Assembly: GCF_022530855.2 (NCBI RefSeq)
Contig: NZ_CP099567.1
Location: 2,170,001 to 2,234,000, forward strand
DNA: 64,000 bases
Reading direction: 5' to 3'
Source: Candidatus Vondammii sp. HM_W22
GTDB lineage: Bacteria; Pseudomonadota; Gammaproteobacteria; Chromatiales; Chromatiaceae
Position 1 is the first letter of the stretch. Each line of letters begins with the position of its first letter. The notes beneath the pieces were generated by a model. The model worked only from the letters and a program-made list of their open reading frames with translations, did not search any database and was not told the origin of the DNA. A program made the position numbers and the translations under genes. Positions 42,702 through 52,058 of this stretch are shown here, piece by piece.

Positions 42702-43358
42702 TTGGCACTGGCCATTTTTGACCTGGATAACACGCTGCTTGCCGGAGATTCCGACTATCTTTGGGGGGTTTTCCTTGCCGAGAAGGGCGTGGTGGACGGC
42801 AACTATTACGAGCGGGAAAACGAGCGCTTCTACCAAGAGTACAAGGAGGGCCGCCTGGATATTTTTGAGTTCCTGCGTTTTTCGCTCAAGCCGCTTCAGG
42901 AAAACAGCCTGAAAAAACTGGAAAATCTGCGAAAAGAGTTCCTAAAGAAGAGAATCGAACCGATCATGCTGCCTGCTGCCATCGCCCTGGTGGAAAAACA
43001 CCGTCAGGCGGGTGATGTCCTGATGATCATCACCGCAACCAATGCGTTTGTTACAACCCCCATTGCCCAGGCATTCGGTATCGACCACCTGATTGCCACC
43101 GACCCCGAAGTTGTGGATGGCGGCTATACAGGGGAAGTCGCCGGCATACCCAGCTTTCAGGAGGGGAAGACAGAGCGTTTGAAACAGTGGATGGAGAGAG
43201 AGAATCAGACACTGGAAGGCAGCAGCTTTTATAGCGACTCCCATAATGACATCCCGCTCCTGGAGCAGGTTGACAATCCGGTCGCCGTCGACCCGGATGA
43301 AGCACTGATAAAGGCAGCCAAACAGAAGGCCTGGTCTATAATCAGCCTGCGAGGCTAA
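42702..43358 (+). CDS. HAD-IB family phosphatase
   Basis: HAD-superfamily hydrolase of the SerB-like IB subfamily, about 218 residues. Motif I is FDLDNTLLAGDS (nucleophilic Asp and the second Asp, about residue 7), motif II TATNAF (about 112), and motif IV SDSHNDIPLLE (about 178). The TTG at 42702 is the likely start because GGGAG lies eight bases upstream; a longer frame starts at 42687. Proteins of this group next to rppH/ptsP are common in gammaproteobacteria, and they dephosphorylate small metabolites; the substrate is not known here. It is divergent from rppH. Confidence 0.85.
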   Translation: MALAIFDLDNTLLAGDSDYLWGVFLAEKGVVDGNYYERENERFYQEYKEGRLDIFEFLRFSLKPLQENSLKKLENLRKEFLKKRIEPIMLPAAIALVEKHRQAGDVLMIITATNAFVTTPIAQAFGIDHLIATDPEVVDGGYTGEVAGIPSFQEGKTERLKQWMERENQTLEGSSFYSDSHNDIPLLEQVDNPVAVDPDEALIKAAKQKAWSIISLRG

Positions 43359-43401
43359 CCTCCTGGCCGATTCTCGACTATTCTTACCAGTGAACCGCTG
43401 A

Positions 43402-43650
43402 TTGATACATTTATCGGCTTGCTCACCCAAAAGGTGCTTCAGCGATGAAAATAAAACCCTTTTCCCTGTATTTATCGTACTGGTGGGTGTCGTCATCTAT
43501 GCCTACAATGCACCAAAACAGAAGCCCGAGCAGACAACCACTCTGACCCCAAAAGAGTACATTGAATTAGTAGAGGTAAAGAAGAAAGAGCGGCTCAAGA
43601 AGAGCGCAGAAGAGGCGGCTAAAACGCAGACTCAGGAGAAAACACGGTAG
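43402..43650 (+). CDS. Small single-pass membrane protein, hypothetical, start doubtful
   Basis: The product has one membrane segment (LFPVFIVLVGVVIYAY), followed by a charged Lys/Glu-rich tail (VKKKERLKKSAEEAAKTQ). The longer frame starts at a non-ATG codon (43402). An ATG at 43445 has a plausible site (AAGGTG) but lies one base out of frame with the membrane segment; adding one A in the run ATGAAAATAAAA would bring it into frame. So a natural start may have been lost by a single-base deletion. I do not recognise a family. Confidence 0.4.
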   Translation: MIHLSACSPKRCFSDENKTLFPVFIVLVGVVIYAYNAPKQKPEQTTTLTPKEYIELVEVKKKERLKKSAEEAAKTQTQEKTR

Positions 43651-43699
43651 AGTACCCGAGCTTCGCAAGTTCAGCACGGCTCTCATTGGACGATCTCAA

Positions 43700-44104
43700 T
43701 CAATGCCGGCGGCAAAAAGGGCGCTCATCTGGTTTTTCAATCGCATCCACAATCGCCGTAATAAACTGACCCGGCTCATCGGTACTGAGCACCTCAAGGA
43801 TTCGGTTCAGCAACTTTGGATCCACTGAAGCCTCAACCATCCTCCCATCGCTGAGATTGACAGAGACTCCAACGGCATGCACATCCTCATCGCCCTGCTC
43901 TTCCATGAACAGCGCCTCATTCATCTCCAGCATCTCATCATAGTAGGCCTCGATCGCATCCATAAGCTCATCGGCCGTATCATCCGGCAGGCTCACCATG
44001 AAGCCCTGATCCTCCTTTGCGGATTCAGGCTGTAATCCTTTCTCCACCAGAAACGTAATAAACAGTTTCCAGGGACGTTCGTCGAAGAATATATATTCAA
44101 GCAT
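43700..44104 (-). CDS. Conserved hypothetical protein, acidic
   Basis: A 134-residue acidic protein starting MLEYIFFDERPWKLFITFLVEKG, with ELMDAIEAYYDEMLEMNEALF in the middle and GQFITAIVDAIEKPDERPFCRRH at the end. There is no signal peptide or membrane segment. The pattern (FFDERP, GF.V.LPDD, DAVGVSVNLSDG) suggests a soluble two-part fold, but I cannot assign a function. It begins just downstream of the remains of a kinase-HDOD-GAF gene on the same strand. Confidence 0.65.
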   Translation of the reverse strand: MLEYIFFDERPWKLFITFLVEKGLQPESAKEDQGFMVSLPDDTADELMDAIEAYYDEMLEMNEALFMEEQGDEDVHAVGVSVNLSDGRMVEASVDPKLLNRILEVLSTDEPGQFITAIVDAIEKPDERPFCRRH

Positions 44105-44526
44105 TTTTGTTTCCGGTGTTGATGTCGATTAATGGCTGGCAGTTACATTCTGGTCTTGAATACCAGAATAATCTGATTGCGCAGGGTCTTGATCAGGTTT
44201 AGCTGCTTGCTGGTCAGCGCAACACCCTGGGGAGTTTGATGATCGGCATAGATAAGCCCAAGAGGCCGCTGCCTGAGAATCAGTGGAAATACAAAAAACG
44301 ATCCCGCTTTGGATATTTTCCGATACCAGTCCGGAATATCTTTTTTAATTGTTCTCATGAGTATCGGCAATATAGAGGTCGGCGCCATTTTTCAGGGCGG
44401 CATGAAATACTGTGGACTGGTAGCGGATAGGGAAATGAAAACTACTCATAAAATCCTCAACGCCTTCATCAAGGCCCAGCCTGGCACTGACCTGATTCAG
44501 ATTCACCCTCTCATTGCTCTGGTCAA

Positions 44527-45739
44527 GTCGAACCGGACACATTCAATTGAGACAGTTCATAGTTAATCGGTGACAAACTACCATTGGCAGTGTGTAACCG
44601 ATCTTTGTTGTAGTAGCGGATGTAATCCGCGACATCGTACTTCATGTGCTCTCGTGTAGGTTGAGACACTTTTAAAATCCAGTCATGCTTCAGGCTGCTA
44701 AAAAAACGTTCAACCACCACATTGTCCCAACAAGCACCTACATCTCCCATCGACGAGCGTAGGCCATGATTTTCTAATAAATGTCGGTGCGACTTGCTCG
44801 TGTACTGTGACCCGCGATCACGGTGAAACACTAAACCCTTGTTAGGTTGGCGTAGGTTAACGGCTTTTATCAACGCTTTCTTCACCAGATTAGTCGTCAT
44901 GCGTTTATCTATGGACCAGCCAACAATACGCCGTGAATATAAATCCATGACAATGGCTAAATACATCCACCCTTCGCCTGTTCTTAAGTAGGTAATATCA
45001 CCGGCCAAAACATCATTGGCGGCGACCGGATTAAAGTTCTTATTCAACAAGTTATCTGCTACTGCATCGCTATGCTGACGGTTTGTCGTGACTCTATAGG
45101 CGGTACGCTGTGTGACGCGCAGCCCCTAGCTTACGCATCACAGTTTTCGTTCGATAGCGGCCAATAGAGAAGCCTTCTTCGCGCAGTTTTTTCATTAGCT
45201 CTCTGGAGCCCAGACTTTGGCGGCTTGCTGCAAACAAGGCTTTAGCTCGGCGATAAAGCTGTAACTCTTCAGCGCTGATTAACAGGGCAGGCCGCTTAAC
45301 CCACGCGTAGTAGCTTGATCGACTCAATCCAACCATTTGGCATAAGCGGTTAACCGGCAACTGGGCTGAGTGACACTGAATAAACTGATGCTTTATTTCA
45401 TTTCTTTGGCGAACAAGGCTGAAGCCTTTTTTAATATGTCCTTTTCGATACGTAGGTGCTTATTCTCTCTGCGTAATCGGTGAAGCTCCGTCCGCTCATC
45501 GGCTGATAACGCACCGTCTTGTTTTGAGGCTTCAATCTTTGTTTTACAATCATAGAGTTGATTTGCTCGAATACCCAGTGTATTTAGCCGCCTCAGCGAC
45601 CGAATAACCTTGATCTGTCACCAATCCAATCGCTTCTTCTTTAAAGGCTTGAGGGTAACTCTTGTAAACTCGTTTTTGATTCATATCCGCTACAATAACC
45701 AACGGTATTGTCTTTTATTCAAGTGTCCAGATCAATTAA
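44527..45739 (-). mobile_element. IS3-family element (IS3/IS150-like), frameshifted
   Basis: The orfA part (about 45685-45365) starts MNQKRVYKSYPQAFKEEAIG and is frameshifted in the KYTG region. The orfB part is split between 45360-45094 (VGLSRSSYYAWVKRP, RELMKKLREEGFSIG) and 45050-44523 (AGDITYLRTGEGWMYLAIV, FHRDRGSQYTS, VERFFSSLKHDW), with a frame break near 45090. The right end is GTGTCCAGATC (inverse GATCTGGACAC); the left end GAACCGGACAC is a partial match. No clear target duplication is visible. It sits in the GAF region of the kinase pseudogene, on the same strand. Confidence 0.8.
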
Positions 45740-46185
45740 ACCAGAACACATCAAGCAGCATTCCCGTCACCTCCTGCAATCCCTCTGTCAACACCACCTC
45801 GGCATTGATAGCAGGCTGCTCCGGCACGACCTCACCCATTGCCAGCTCGATAAAAGGGTCTGAATCAGCTTCCAATACCAAAGTCTGAGTAAAATCCTGC
45901 TTCTCCCCGGACTCATCCTCAACCGACTCCTCTGAGGCCGAACCTTTGACCAGACGCTGTATAAACGAGTCGCTTTCCGCATTACGAACCAGGCTGCCAC
46001 TGAATTCACCAAACTCCTGGCGCCTCTTTCACCATATGGTCAAACCACCGGCCGGTAATGGCCAGACTGTTGCGGTATCTTTTTACCAGTTTATCGACAC
46101 TGATTTTGTCATGACCTTTCCCCCAGAAATAGAGCCATGACAAGGATGAGATTTCCAATTAGTCTGTGTATTAGGAGATCTCAAG

Positions 46186-46452
46186 ATGAAGAAGAAGCGT
46201 TACAGAGAAGAGCAAATTATTGGTGCCATCAAGCAGCATGAGTCAGGGGTAAAAGTTGATGACATTTGTCGTCAGTTCGGCATTTCAACCGGGTGCTTTT
46301 ATAACTGGCGAAGCAAATACGCCGGGATGGATGTCTCAGAAGCCAAACGGCTCAAAGAGCTTGAAAGCGAAAATAACAAGCTTAAGAAGTTACTTGCCGA
46401 GAAAATGCTTGAAGCTGAGGCGATGAAGGATGTGCTCTCAAAAAAGTGGTAA
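46186..46452 (+). CDS. IS3-family OrfA
   Basis: An 88-residue helix-turn-helix protein (MKKKRYREEQIIGAIKQHES, DDICRQFGISTGCFYNWRSK) with a leucine-zipper-like C-terminus (KRLKELESENNKLKKLLAEK). It overlaps orfB by seven bases. The sequence CTCAAAAAAGTGG at its end provides a run of A residues of the type used for -1 frameshifting to make the OrfAB transposase. A purine-rich AGGAG site lies about 13 bases upstream of the ATG. Confidence 0.9.
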   Translation: MKKKRYREEQIIGAIKQHESGVKVDDICRQFGISTGCFYNWRSKYAGMDVSEAKRLKELESENNKLKKLLAEKMLEAEAMKDVLSKKW

Positions 46453-47264
46453 AGCCTGCTGATAGAAAACAAATCGTGAGCTACCTTAAGTCGCGGTTCA
46501 AATTAAGTGAGCGTAGAGCTTGCCAATTAGTAGGCTTAAGTAGAACCGCTTTTCGGTACGTTACTCAATGGGGAAAAGATGAGCCTCTACGCAAACGGTT
46601 ACTTGAGCTGGCAAAAAAGCATCCGAGTTATGGTTATTTGTTTTTACATGGCCTCCTGAGAGGAGAGGGGCTTGTGAAAAACAAGAAGCGGACCTACCGA
46701 GTCTATAACGAAGAAGGTCTTCAAGTGAGGACTAAAAAACGCAAGAAGATAATACGACCAAGAATGCCAACGATTATGCCCATTGGTAAAAATATACGCT
46801 GGTCAATGGATTTTGTCAGTGATCAGTTGGCTAATGGTCGCCGCTTTCGAGTATTTAATGTGATTGATGATTACTCAAGAGAAGTTATTGGCCAGCTCTC
46901 TGACTTCTCGATCAATGGTCACCAGGTCGCTCGTTTTTTAACTCAGGTGATTGAGCTAAGGAGCGCTCCGGATCAAATAATCTGCGACAACGATACTGAG
47001 TTTACTAGCAAGGCGATGTTCTACTGGCAAAAAGAAAGTGGCGTTAAGCTAGGTTTTATTCAGCCAGGTAAGCCTACTCAGAATGCGTTTGTAGAAAGCT
47101 TAAACGGTAAATTCAGAAATGAATGCTTAAATCAGCATTGGTTCAGGTCCATTGATGACGCTAGACATGAAATTGATCAATGGCGAGAGCACTACAATCA
47201 CGTGCGGCCTCATAGCGCATTAAATTATTTGTCACCTGTGGCCTTTATGAATAGGGCCGCTTAG
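46446..47264 (+). CDS. IS3-family OrfB, catalytic part
   Basis: A 272-residue integrase-type protein. DDE residues are placed in WSMDFVSDQ (first Asp, about residue 119), CDNDTEFTS (second Asp, about 179) and AFVESLNGKFRNECL (Glu, about 215). The usual CDNGPEF is changed to CDNDTEF, so a Gly and a Pro next to the catalytic Asp are replaced, which may weaken activity. It probably is produced as an OrfAB fusion by frameshifting from orfA. Confidence 0.9.
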   Translation: MVKPADRKQIVSYLKSRFKLSERRACQLVGLSRTAFRYVTQWGKDEPLRKRLLELAKKHPSYGYLFLHGLLRGEGLVKNKKRTYRVYNEEGLQVRTKKRKKIIRPRMPTIMPIGKNIRWSMDFVSDQLANGRRFRVFNVIDDYSREVIGQLSDFSINGHQVARFLTQVIELRSAPDQIICDNDTEFTSKAMFYWQKESGVKLGFIQPGKPTQNAFVESLNGKFRNECLNQHWFRSIDDARHEIDQWREHYNHVRPHSALNYLSPVAFMNRAA

Positions 47265-48988
47265 AATGAATTATCTCATCCAAGTCTTGGTATTAAGATG
47301 GGGGGAAGGTCAGTCATCGCCATCCAATTCGCCGATGATTTTCGATGCTTCGTTGGAGAAGTTTGCGATCAGCCGCAGCTTTACATCACTTTTACTCAGA
47401 TCGCCGGGGGCTGCAGGATCCACCTTTGCCATCCTTTCGGTGATGGTCTGTGGAAAATTCCACTGCTTGGCGATATTAACGCCAACCTGCTGGAAGGTCA
47501 TACCCAGGACAAGATGCTCCGCTTTCTCCAGGAGCATCCCTTCCTGCTTTACCAGACGTTCCACCTCTTCACTCTCATCATGGAGATAGTAGATAACGAA
47601 TATCCTGCCCAGATTGTGCAACATGCCACAGAGAAAACTCTCTTCCACATGCTCCATTTTTGCGTCCACTACTGCCTGCTTGGCCAAGGCGCGGCACTGA
47701 AAATGGCGCTGGCAATCTCATTTTTAAGCCGGGTTGCCTGAGTTTTGTTGTACAGATGTTCAAACAAGATCAACGAAGCAGCAACAGAATGGACCGTCCT
47801 GACACCAAGCACCACAATGGCCCGGGTGATAGTGCCTATTTTTCCTGCAAAGCGCAGAGTTAACCACCCTCAGAATCTTACTCGTCAGCGCAAAATCACG
47901 AACAATAATTCCCGCCAGACGATCAATATTCTCATCATCCGAAGAGGAGAGACGGTTCAGTGTTAGAATCGACTCTGAAAGTGCAGGAAAGTCACTCTTA
48001 TGCTGCATTCGGCGCAACAGAAATTCGACTGTGCCTTTTGTGGCACCACCGTCACGTACTTCATCTATCGCTTCGCGATACTTCAACAGTGCAGTCAGCA
48101 TCTCTCCCGCATTTGAAAAACGTTTTGAAGGCTCTTTTTCCAGGGAGGAGGAACCTGCCGCTCCTGGATATTCTGCAACAGGGTATGTTGATCTTTCCCG
48201 ATGAATGCATGACTGCCGGTCAGCAGTTCATACAAAATAGCGCCCAGTGCAAAGACATCTGCTTGTGCATTCACTTCGCCCCGGACGATATATTCCGGCG
48301 CCATATAGCGTGGCGTACCGGTCAGCACTTCATCGTTACTGCTGCCGGGGGTCAATATTCGGACAATACCAAAATCCATGATTCTCGGCATACCTTCAGC
48401 ATTGAGAATAATGTTCGAGGGTTTGATATCCCGATGAACAATCCCTTTCTGATGGACCTGATCGACACCGGAGAGCATGCCTGTAAAGATATCCAGAGAG
48501 TCATGCAATTCCGGTGTTGCACGTTTCAACCGGTCAGAGAGTAGCTTCCCATCAACTAGTTCGAATACCAGGTAAGGCCTGCCCTGCTCTCTGCCCACAT
48601 CAAAGATAGAGACGATATTGGGATGCTGGATTCCAGCTGATGGCACGAGCCTCGCGCAGAAAATCCCGCACATTGTCACCGCTTCGATTCAATGAGCGAT
48701 CAAGCAATTTAATCGCCACCTGACGTTGCAGTTCCGGATCGGGACAAAGTATAGACCGTTCCCTGATTGCCTGCACCCAGTTTTCTTTTTACCTTATATC
48801 GACCAATGTTTGGCATATTCTAGTGTTTTCAATAGGTAATATTACCGACTCTGCATCCACCTTAACTGTTTCCGGATGGCGGTCAGTTGATTCGGCTAAT
48901 ATATCTGTATTCTTCGATAGAGACTAATTCTATCTGGCCAAACCAAACATCAGTGGCATCACCAATCTAACCAGACAAATCGGGGCAA

Positions 48989-49002
48989 TTGATTTATCGC
49001 AA
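48989..49002 (+). promoter_or_regulatory. Weak FNR-like site upstream of hoxF
   Basis: TTGATTTATCGCAA matches the FNR/Anr consensus TTGAT-N4-ATCAA at eight of ten defined bases. It lies about 130 bases before the hoxF ATG, within the 48817-49130 gap that otherwise shows no gene and no clear -35/-10 pair. The stronger match upstream of nifJ makes a shared anaerobic control plausible, but this site alone is weak. Confidence 0.25.
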
Positions 49003-49130
49003 CTCGCAGAGATATATTTCCCACTCTTTTCACCAGGTTAAACAGATTGTCCTATACTGAGGTGGCATCAATATTTGTGGTGCTTTGTGAATAAAATTTA
49101 CGACTCTAAAAAGAACAAGCGAGGCAGGCA

Positions 49131-50807
49131 ATGCCTGATATGGATACGCGGAAGGCCGCCACTGAACTGTTGAAACAATGGAACGAAAATCCACACAACC
49201 TGTTGCAAATACTGATCGGATTACAGCAGACTTTTCAACATATCCCCGCTACGGCTATTGAACTCCTTGCCGAGAAACTCTCTCTGTCATATGCAACGAT
49301 TAAGGGCATCATCAGCTTCTACAGCTTTCTCCACCTGGAGCCTCGCGGCAGCTACGATATTCTGTTCAGCGACAATGTTATTGATCAGATGCAGGGGAGC
49401 CGCGCCCTCGCGACCAGACTCTCCGAGCGGCTCGGCTCCACCGGACTGGATGGCCAGATCAGCATAGACTTCACATCCTGTACTGGAATGGGTGATCAGG
49501 GCCCGGCGTGCCTGGTGAACGGGCATACCATTGCCTCCCTCACCCCAGCCCGTATTGAGCAAATAGCACTACTCATTAAAAAAGAATTGCCTCTCGAACA
49601 CTGGCCTCAGGAGCTCTTCTCTATAAAAGGCAATATCCAACGGAAGGATATCCAGCTCAGCGGCAGCCTGACACCCGGTGATGCCATCGGCGCAACCCTC
49701 AAACAAGGTCCGGAAAACACCCTTAAAAAAATTGAAGCCGCCGGCCTACGTGGCCGGGGAGGCGCAGGTTTCAGCACGGCCACAAAGTGGCGGTTCTGCC
49801 GTGAAGCGGATGCCAAAGAACGTGTTGTCGTCTGCAATGCCGACGAGGGCGAACCGGGCACCTTCAAGGACCGGCTGCTACTGCAGTTTTATCCCGACCG
49901 CCTGTTTGAGGGTATGACGCTGTGTGCAGCAGTCATCGGGGCCGGCAAGGGCTTTCTCTATCTGCGGGGAGAGTATCTCTACCTGCATGAGCCACTACAA
50001 AAAGAGTTGGAGAGACGTCGGGCAGAGGGGCTGCTTGGCAAAGCCATTCTGGGTGACTCCGACTTTAATTTCGACATAGAGATCCATCTCGGGGCCGGCG
50101 CTTATATCTGCGGCGAAGAGTCTGCCTTGATCGAATCACTGGAAGGTAAACGGGGAATACCACGAATTCGCCCCCCATTCCCAGTCACCAGCGGTTATCT
50201 TGGATATCCAACGGTCGTCAACAATGTGGAAACTCTGGTTGCTGCCGCCATGATTGTCGATAAAGGTGCTGACTGGTTCCGTTCCAGAGGGACTGAATCA
50301 TCTACCGGCACTAAGCTGTTGAGCATCTCCGGCGACTGTGAGCAACCCGGCATCTACGAATATCCGTTTGGTGTAACCATAGAGAGAGTACTTGCTGACT
50401 GTGGCGCCACAGAAGTACAGGCAGTACAGGTATCAGGACCGGCAGGAGAGCTGGTTCCTCCATCAGAGTTTCAACGCCGGATCGCGTTTGAGGACCTAGC
50501 TACAGTCGGCACCACCCTGCTGGTCAAACGCCTGGAAAAGGTGTCCAACAGTCACGCCACCTGTAAAGACCTGGATAATATGGAGACCATCGGCACATTA
50601 ATGCGCGAAACCAGCCATTGCGGACTTGGCCAGACTGCTGCCAATCCCATATTGGAGAGTATGGCCAAGTTCCCGGATCTCTACCGGGCACGATTACGTT
50701 CTACCAGTTTTGAGCCGGCCTTCGATGTGGATGCATCCCTGGAAGAGGCACGGAAAATCACCGGCAGAGATGACCCAGGCGCTCATCTCAAAAGAGGTGG
50801 CGTATGA
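49131..50807 (+). CDS. hoxF: NAD-reducing hydrogenase diaphorase subunit HoxF
   Basis: NAD(H)- and FMN-binding subunit of a soluble group 3d [NiFe] hydrogenase. The 558-residue protein has an N-terminal NuoE-like domain (residues about 1-150, TCTGMGDQGPACLVNG) fused to a NuoF-like domain: FMN/NAD loops GRGGAGFSTATKW (about 203), CNADEGEPGTFKDR (about 228) and GAGAYICGEESALIESLEGK (about 322). The C-terminal cluster region reads SHCGLGQTAANP, with only the first of the usual CxxCxxC cysteines, so an N3-type 4Fe-4S cluster may be altered. GAGG precedes the ATG. It overlaps hoxU by four bases. Confidence 0.9.
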   Translation: MPDMDTRKAATELLKQWNENPHNLLQILIGLQQTFQHIPATAIELLAEKLSLSYATIKGIISFYSFLHLEPRGSYDILFSDNVIDQMQGSRALATRLSERLGSTGLDGQISIDFTSCTGMGDQGPACLVNGHTIASLTPARIEQIALLIKKELPLEHWPQELFSIKGNIQRKDIQLSGSLTPGDAIGATLKQGPENTLKKIEAAGLRGRGGAGFSTATKWRFCREADAKERVVVCNADEGEPGTFKDRLLLQFYPDRLFEGMTLCAAVIGAGKGFLYLRGEYLYLHEPLQKELERRRAEGLLGKAILGDSDFNFDIEIHLGAGAYICGEESALIESLEGKRGIPRIRPPFPVTSGYLGYPTVVNNVETLVAAAMIVDKGADWFRSRGTESSTGTKLLSISGDCEQPGIYEYPFGVTIERVLADCGATEVQAVQVSGPAGELVPPSEFQRRIAFEDLATVGTTLLVKRLEKVSNSHATCKDLDNMETIGTLMRETSHCGLGQTAANPILESMAKFPDLYRARLRSTSFEPAFDVDASLEEARKITGRDDPGAHLKRGGV

Positions 50808-51526
50808 GCGGGCACTTCACCATAGATGACAGGAAAATCCCCTTCGAACAGGGCGAAAGCATCATGGATGCCGCCAGAAAAGCGGGTATCTATATCCCTC
50901 ATCTCTGCTTCAACCCGGAACTCCACCCTCATGGCAGCTGCCGACTCTGCATGGTCTTCGTCAATAGCCGTTTTGCGGCCGCCTGCACCACACCCTCTGT
51001 CGAGGGTTCCAGAGTGGGAAATGAGATAAAAAAAGTGATCACCCGGCGCCGCCTGCTCCTCAAGATGTTATTCGTGGAAGGCAATCACACCTGCCCCGCC
51101 TGTGAGAAAAGCGGTGCCTGCCAGCTCCAGGCAATGGCCTACCATTGCGGAATGCTGGCTACGGAATTCACCTATCTCTATCCACTGCGAAAGGTGGATG
51201 CCTCCCACCGCTCCATGGTGATTGATTTCAACCGCTGTATTCTCTGTGGGCAGTGTGTTCAGGCCAGCCGTGATTGCGATGAAAAAGAGATCTTTGCCAT
51301 CAGTGGCCGTGGCATAAACGCCCATCTGGTGATCAATTCACCCACGGGAAAACTGGGGGACTCCACTTTCAGCAGTAACGATAAAGCGGCCAAAATCTGC
51401 CCTGTGGGAGCCATTCTACCGAAACACAAAGGGTATGATGTCCCTATTGGCCAGCGGCTCTATGACCAGGAATCGGTAAGCCTAGTCGGTGACGTCAGAG
51501 ACCCCGAGAGGAAATGTCGTGAGTGA
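50804..51526 (+). CDS. hoxU: NAD-reducing hydrogenase iron-sulfur subunit HoxU
   Basis: Electron-transfer subunit resembling the N-terminus of NuoG, 240 residues. It has a 2Fe-2S region (CFNPELHPHGSCRLCMVFV with a later CTTP), HTCPACEKSGACQLQ for the next cluster, and the 4Fe-4S pairs CILCGQCVQASRDC and KICPVGAI. The start overlaps the hoxF stop (ATGA) and its end overlaps the hoxY start. It links HoxF to the HoxYH hydrogenase module. Confidence 0.93.
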   Translation: MSGHFTIDDRKIPFEQGESIMDAARKAGIYIPHLCFNPELHPHGSCRLCMVFVNSRFAAACTTPSVEGSRVGNEIKKVITRRRLLLKMLFVEGNHTCPACEKSGACQLQAMAYHCGMLATEFTYLYPLRKVDASHRSMVIDFNRCILCGQCVQASRDCDEKEIFAISGRGINAHLVINSPTGKLGDSTFSSNDKAAKICPVGAILPKHKGYDVPIGQRLYDQESVSLVGDVRDPERKCRE

Positions 51527-52058
51527 CAAGATCAGGATTGCAACGGCATCCCTTGCCGGCTGTTTCGGCTGCCACATGTCGCTGCTGGATATTGATGCCC
51601 GGATTATCGATCTGGTAGAACTGGTGGAGTTTGACCGCTCCCCGATAACCGACATCAAAACAGTTGGCCTCTGTGATGTCGGCCTGATTGAAGGCGGTGT
51701 CTGCAATGCGGAGAATGTGGAGGTATTACGGGAGTTCCGGCGCAACTGCAAAACACTGGTCGCCATAGGCGCTTGTGCCATCAACGGGGGAATTCCTGCG
51801 ATGCGCAATCAATATACGCTACAGGAGTGCCTGGAAGAGTCCTATCTCCAGGGCGTCGGCGTAGACAATCCACAGATCCCCAACGACCCGGAACTGCCGC
51901 TGTTGCTGAATAAGGTCCATCCGATCCACGATGTAGTCTGGGTGGACTATTTCCTGCCGGGTTGCCCGCCGCCCGCCGACACTATCTGGACCTTTCTTGA
52001 AGAGCTGATATCCGGCAAACCCATCGAATTCGCCTACCGGCAGATCCACTATGACTGA
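51519..52058 (+). CDS. hoxY: NAD-reducing hydrogenase small subunit HoxY
   Basis: Small [NiFe]-hydrogenase subunit carrying the proximal 4Fe-4S cluster. Cluster cysteines can be placed in AGCFGCHMSLLDID, GACAINGGIP and PGCPPPADTIW. The start is most likely the GTG at 51519, preceded by GAGAGGA and overlapping the end of hoxU; an upstream GTG at 51489 would add ten residues. At about 179 residues it has the size of the short HoxY-type subunits. It overlaps hoxH by eight bases. It is intact. Confidence 0.93.
   Translation: MSDKIRIATASLAGCFGCHMSLLDIDARIIDLVELVEFDRSPITDIKTVGLCDVGLIEGGVCNAENVEVLREFRRNCKTLVAIGACAINGGIPAMRNQYTLQECLEESYLQGVGVDNPQIPNDPELPLLLNKVHPIHDVVWVDYFLPGCPPPADTIWTFLEELISGKPIEFAYRQIHYD

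Larger units (their letters stand above)
46112..47312 (+). mobile_element. IS3-family element with complete orfA/orfB and 4-bp target duplication GTCA
   Basis: The terminal repeats are TGACCTTTCCCCCAG and onward at the left, and TGACCTTCCCCCCAT and onward when the right end is read inward; both arms then carry GGATGAGAT. GTCA flanks both sides (46108-46111 and 47313-47316). Excising the element restores an in-frame HDOD coding sequence. It is the only IS in the window with an apparently complete set of genes and ends, so it is the best candidate for a recently active element. Confidence 0.9.
44143..48816 (-). pseudogene. Serine/threonine kinase-HDOD-GAF regulator, wrecked by two IS3 insertions and several frameshifts
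   Basis: Read from 48816 (MPNIGRYKVKRKLGAGNQGT) the gene encodes an N-terminal Hanks-type kinase: Gly loop, VAIKL lysine, GIVHRDIKPSNIIL, MDFGIVRI and YMAPEYIVRGE. An HDOD domain follows (LTSKILRVVNSA, GMLHNLGRIFVIYYLH, ANFSNEASKIIGELDGDD), then a linker and a C-terminal GAF-like domain (FFVFPLILRQRPLGLIYADH). Frame changes occur near 48750, 48640, 48125, 47850, 47695, 46020 and 44365. The IS3 element at 46112-47312 splits the HDOD part; the other at 44527-45739 splits the GAF part. Removing the first joins GELDGDD to KISVDKLVKRYR in frame. It is a dead regulator gene. Confidence 0.8.

Noticed and set aside
49060-49085. Sigma-54 promoter before hoxF (TGGCATCAATATTTGT)
   Set aside because: The spacing fits but the essential GC of the -12 element is TG, and no activator gene is near.
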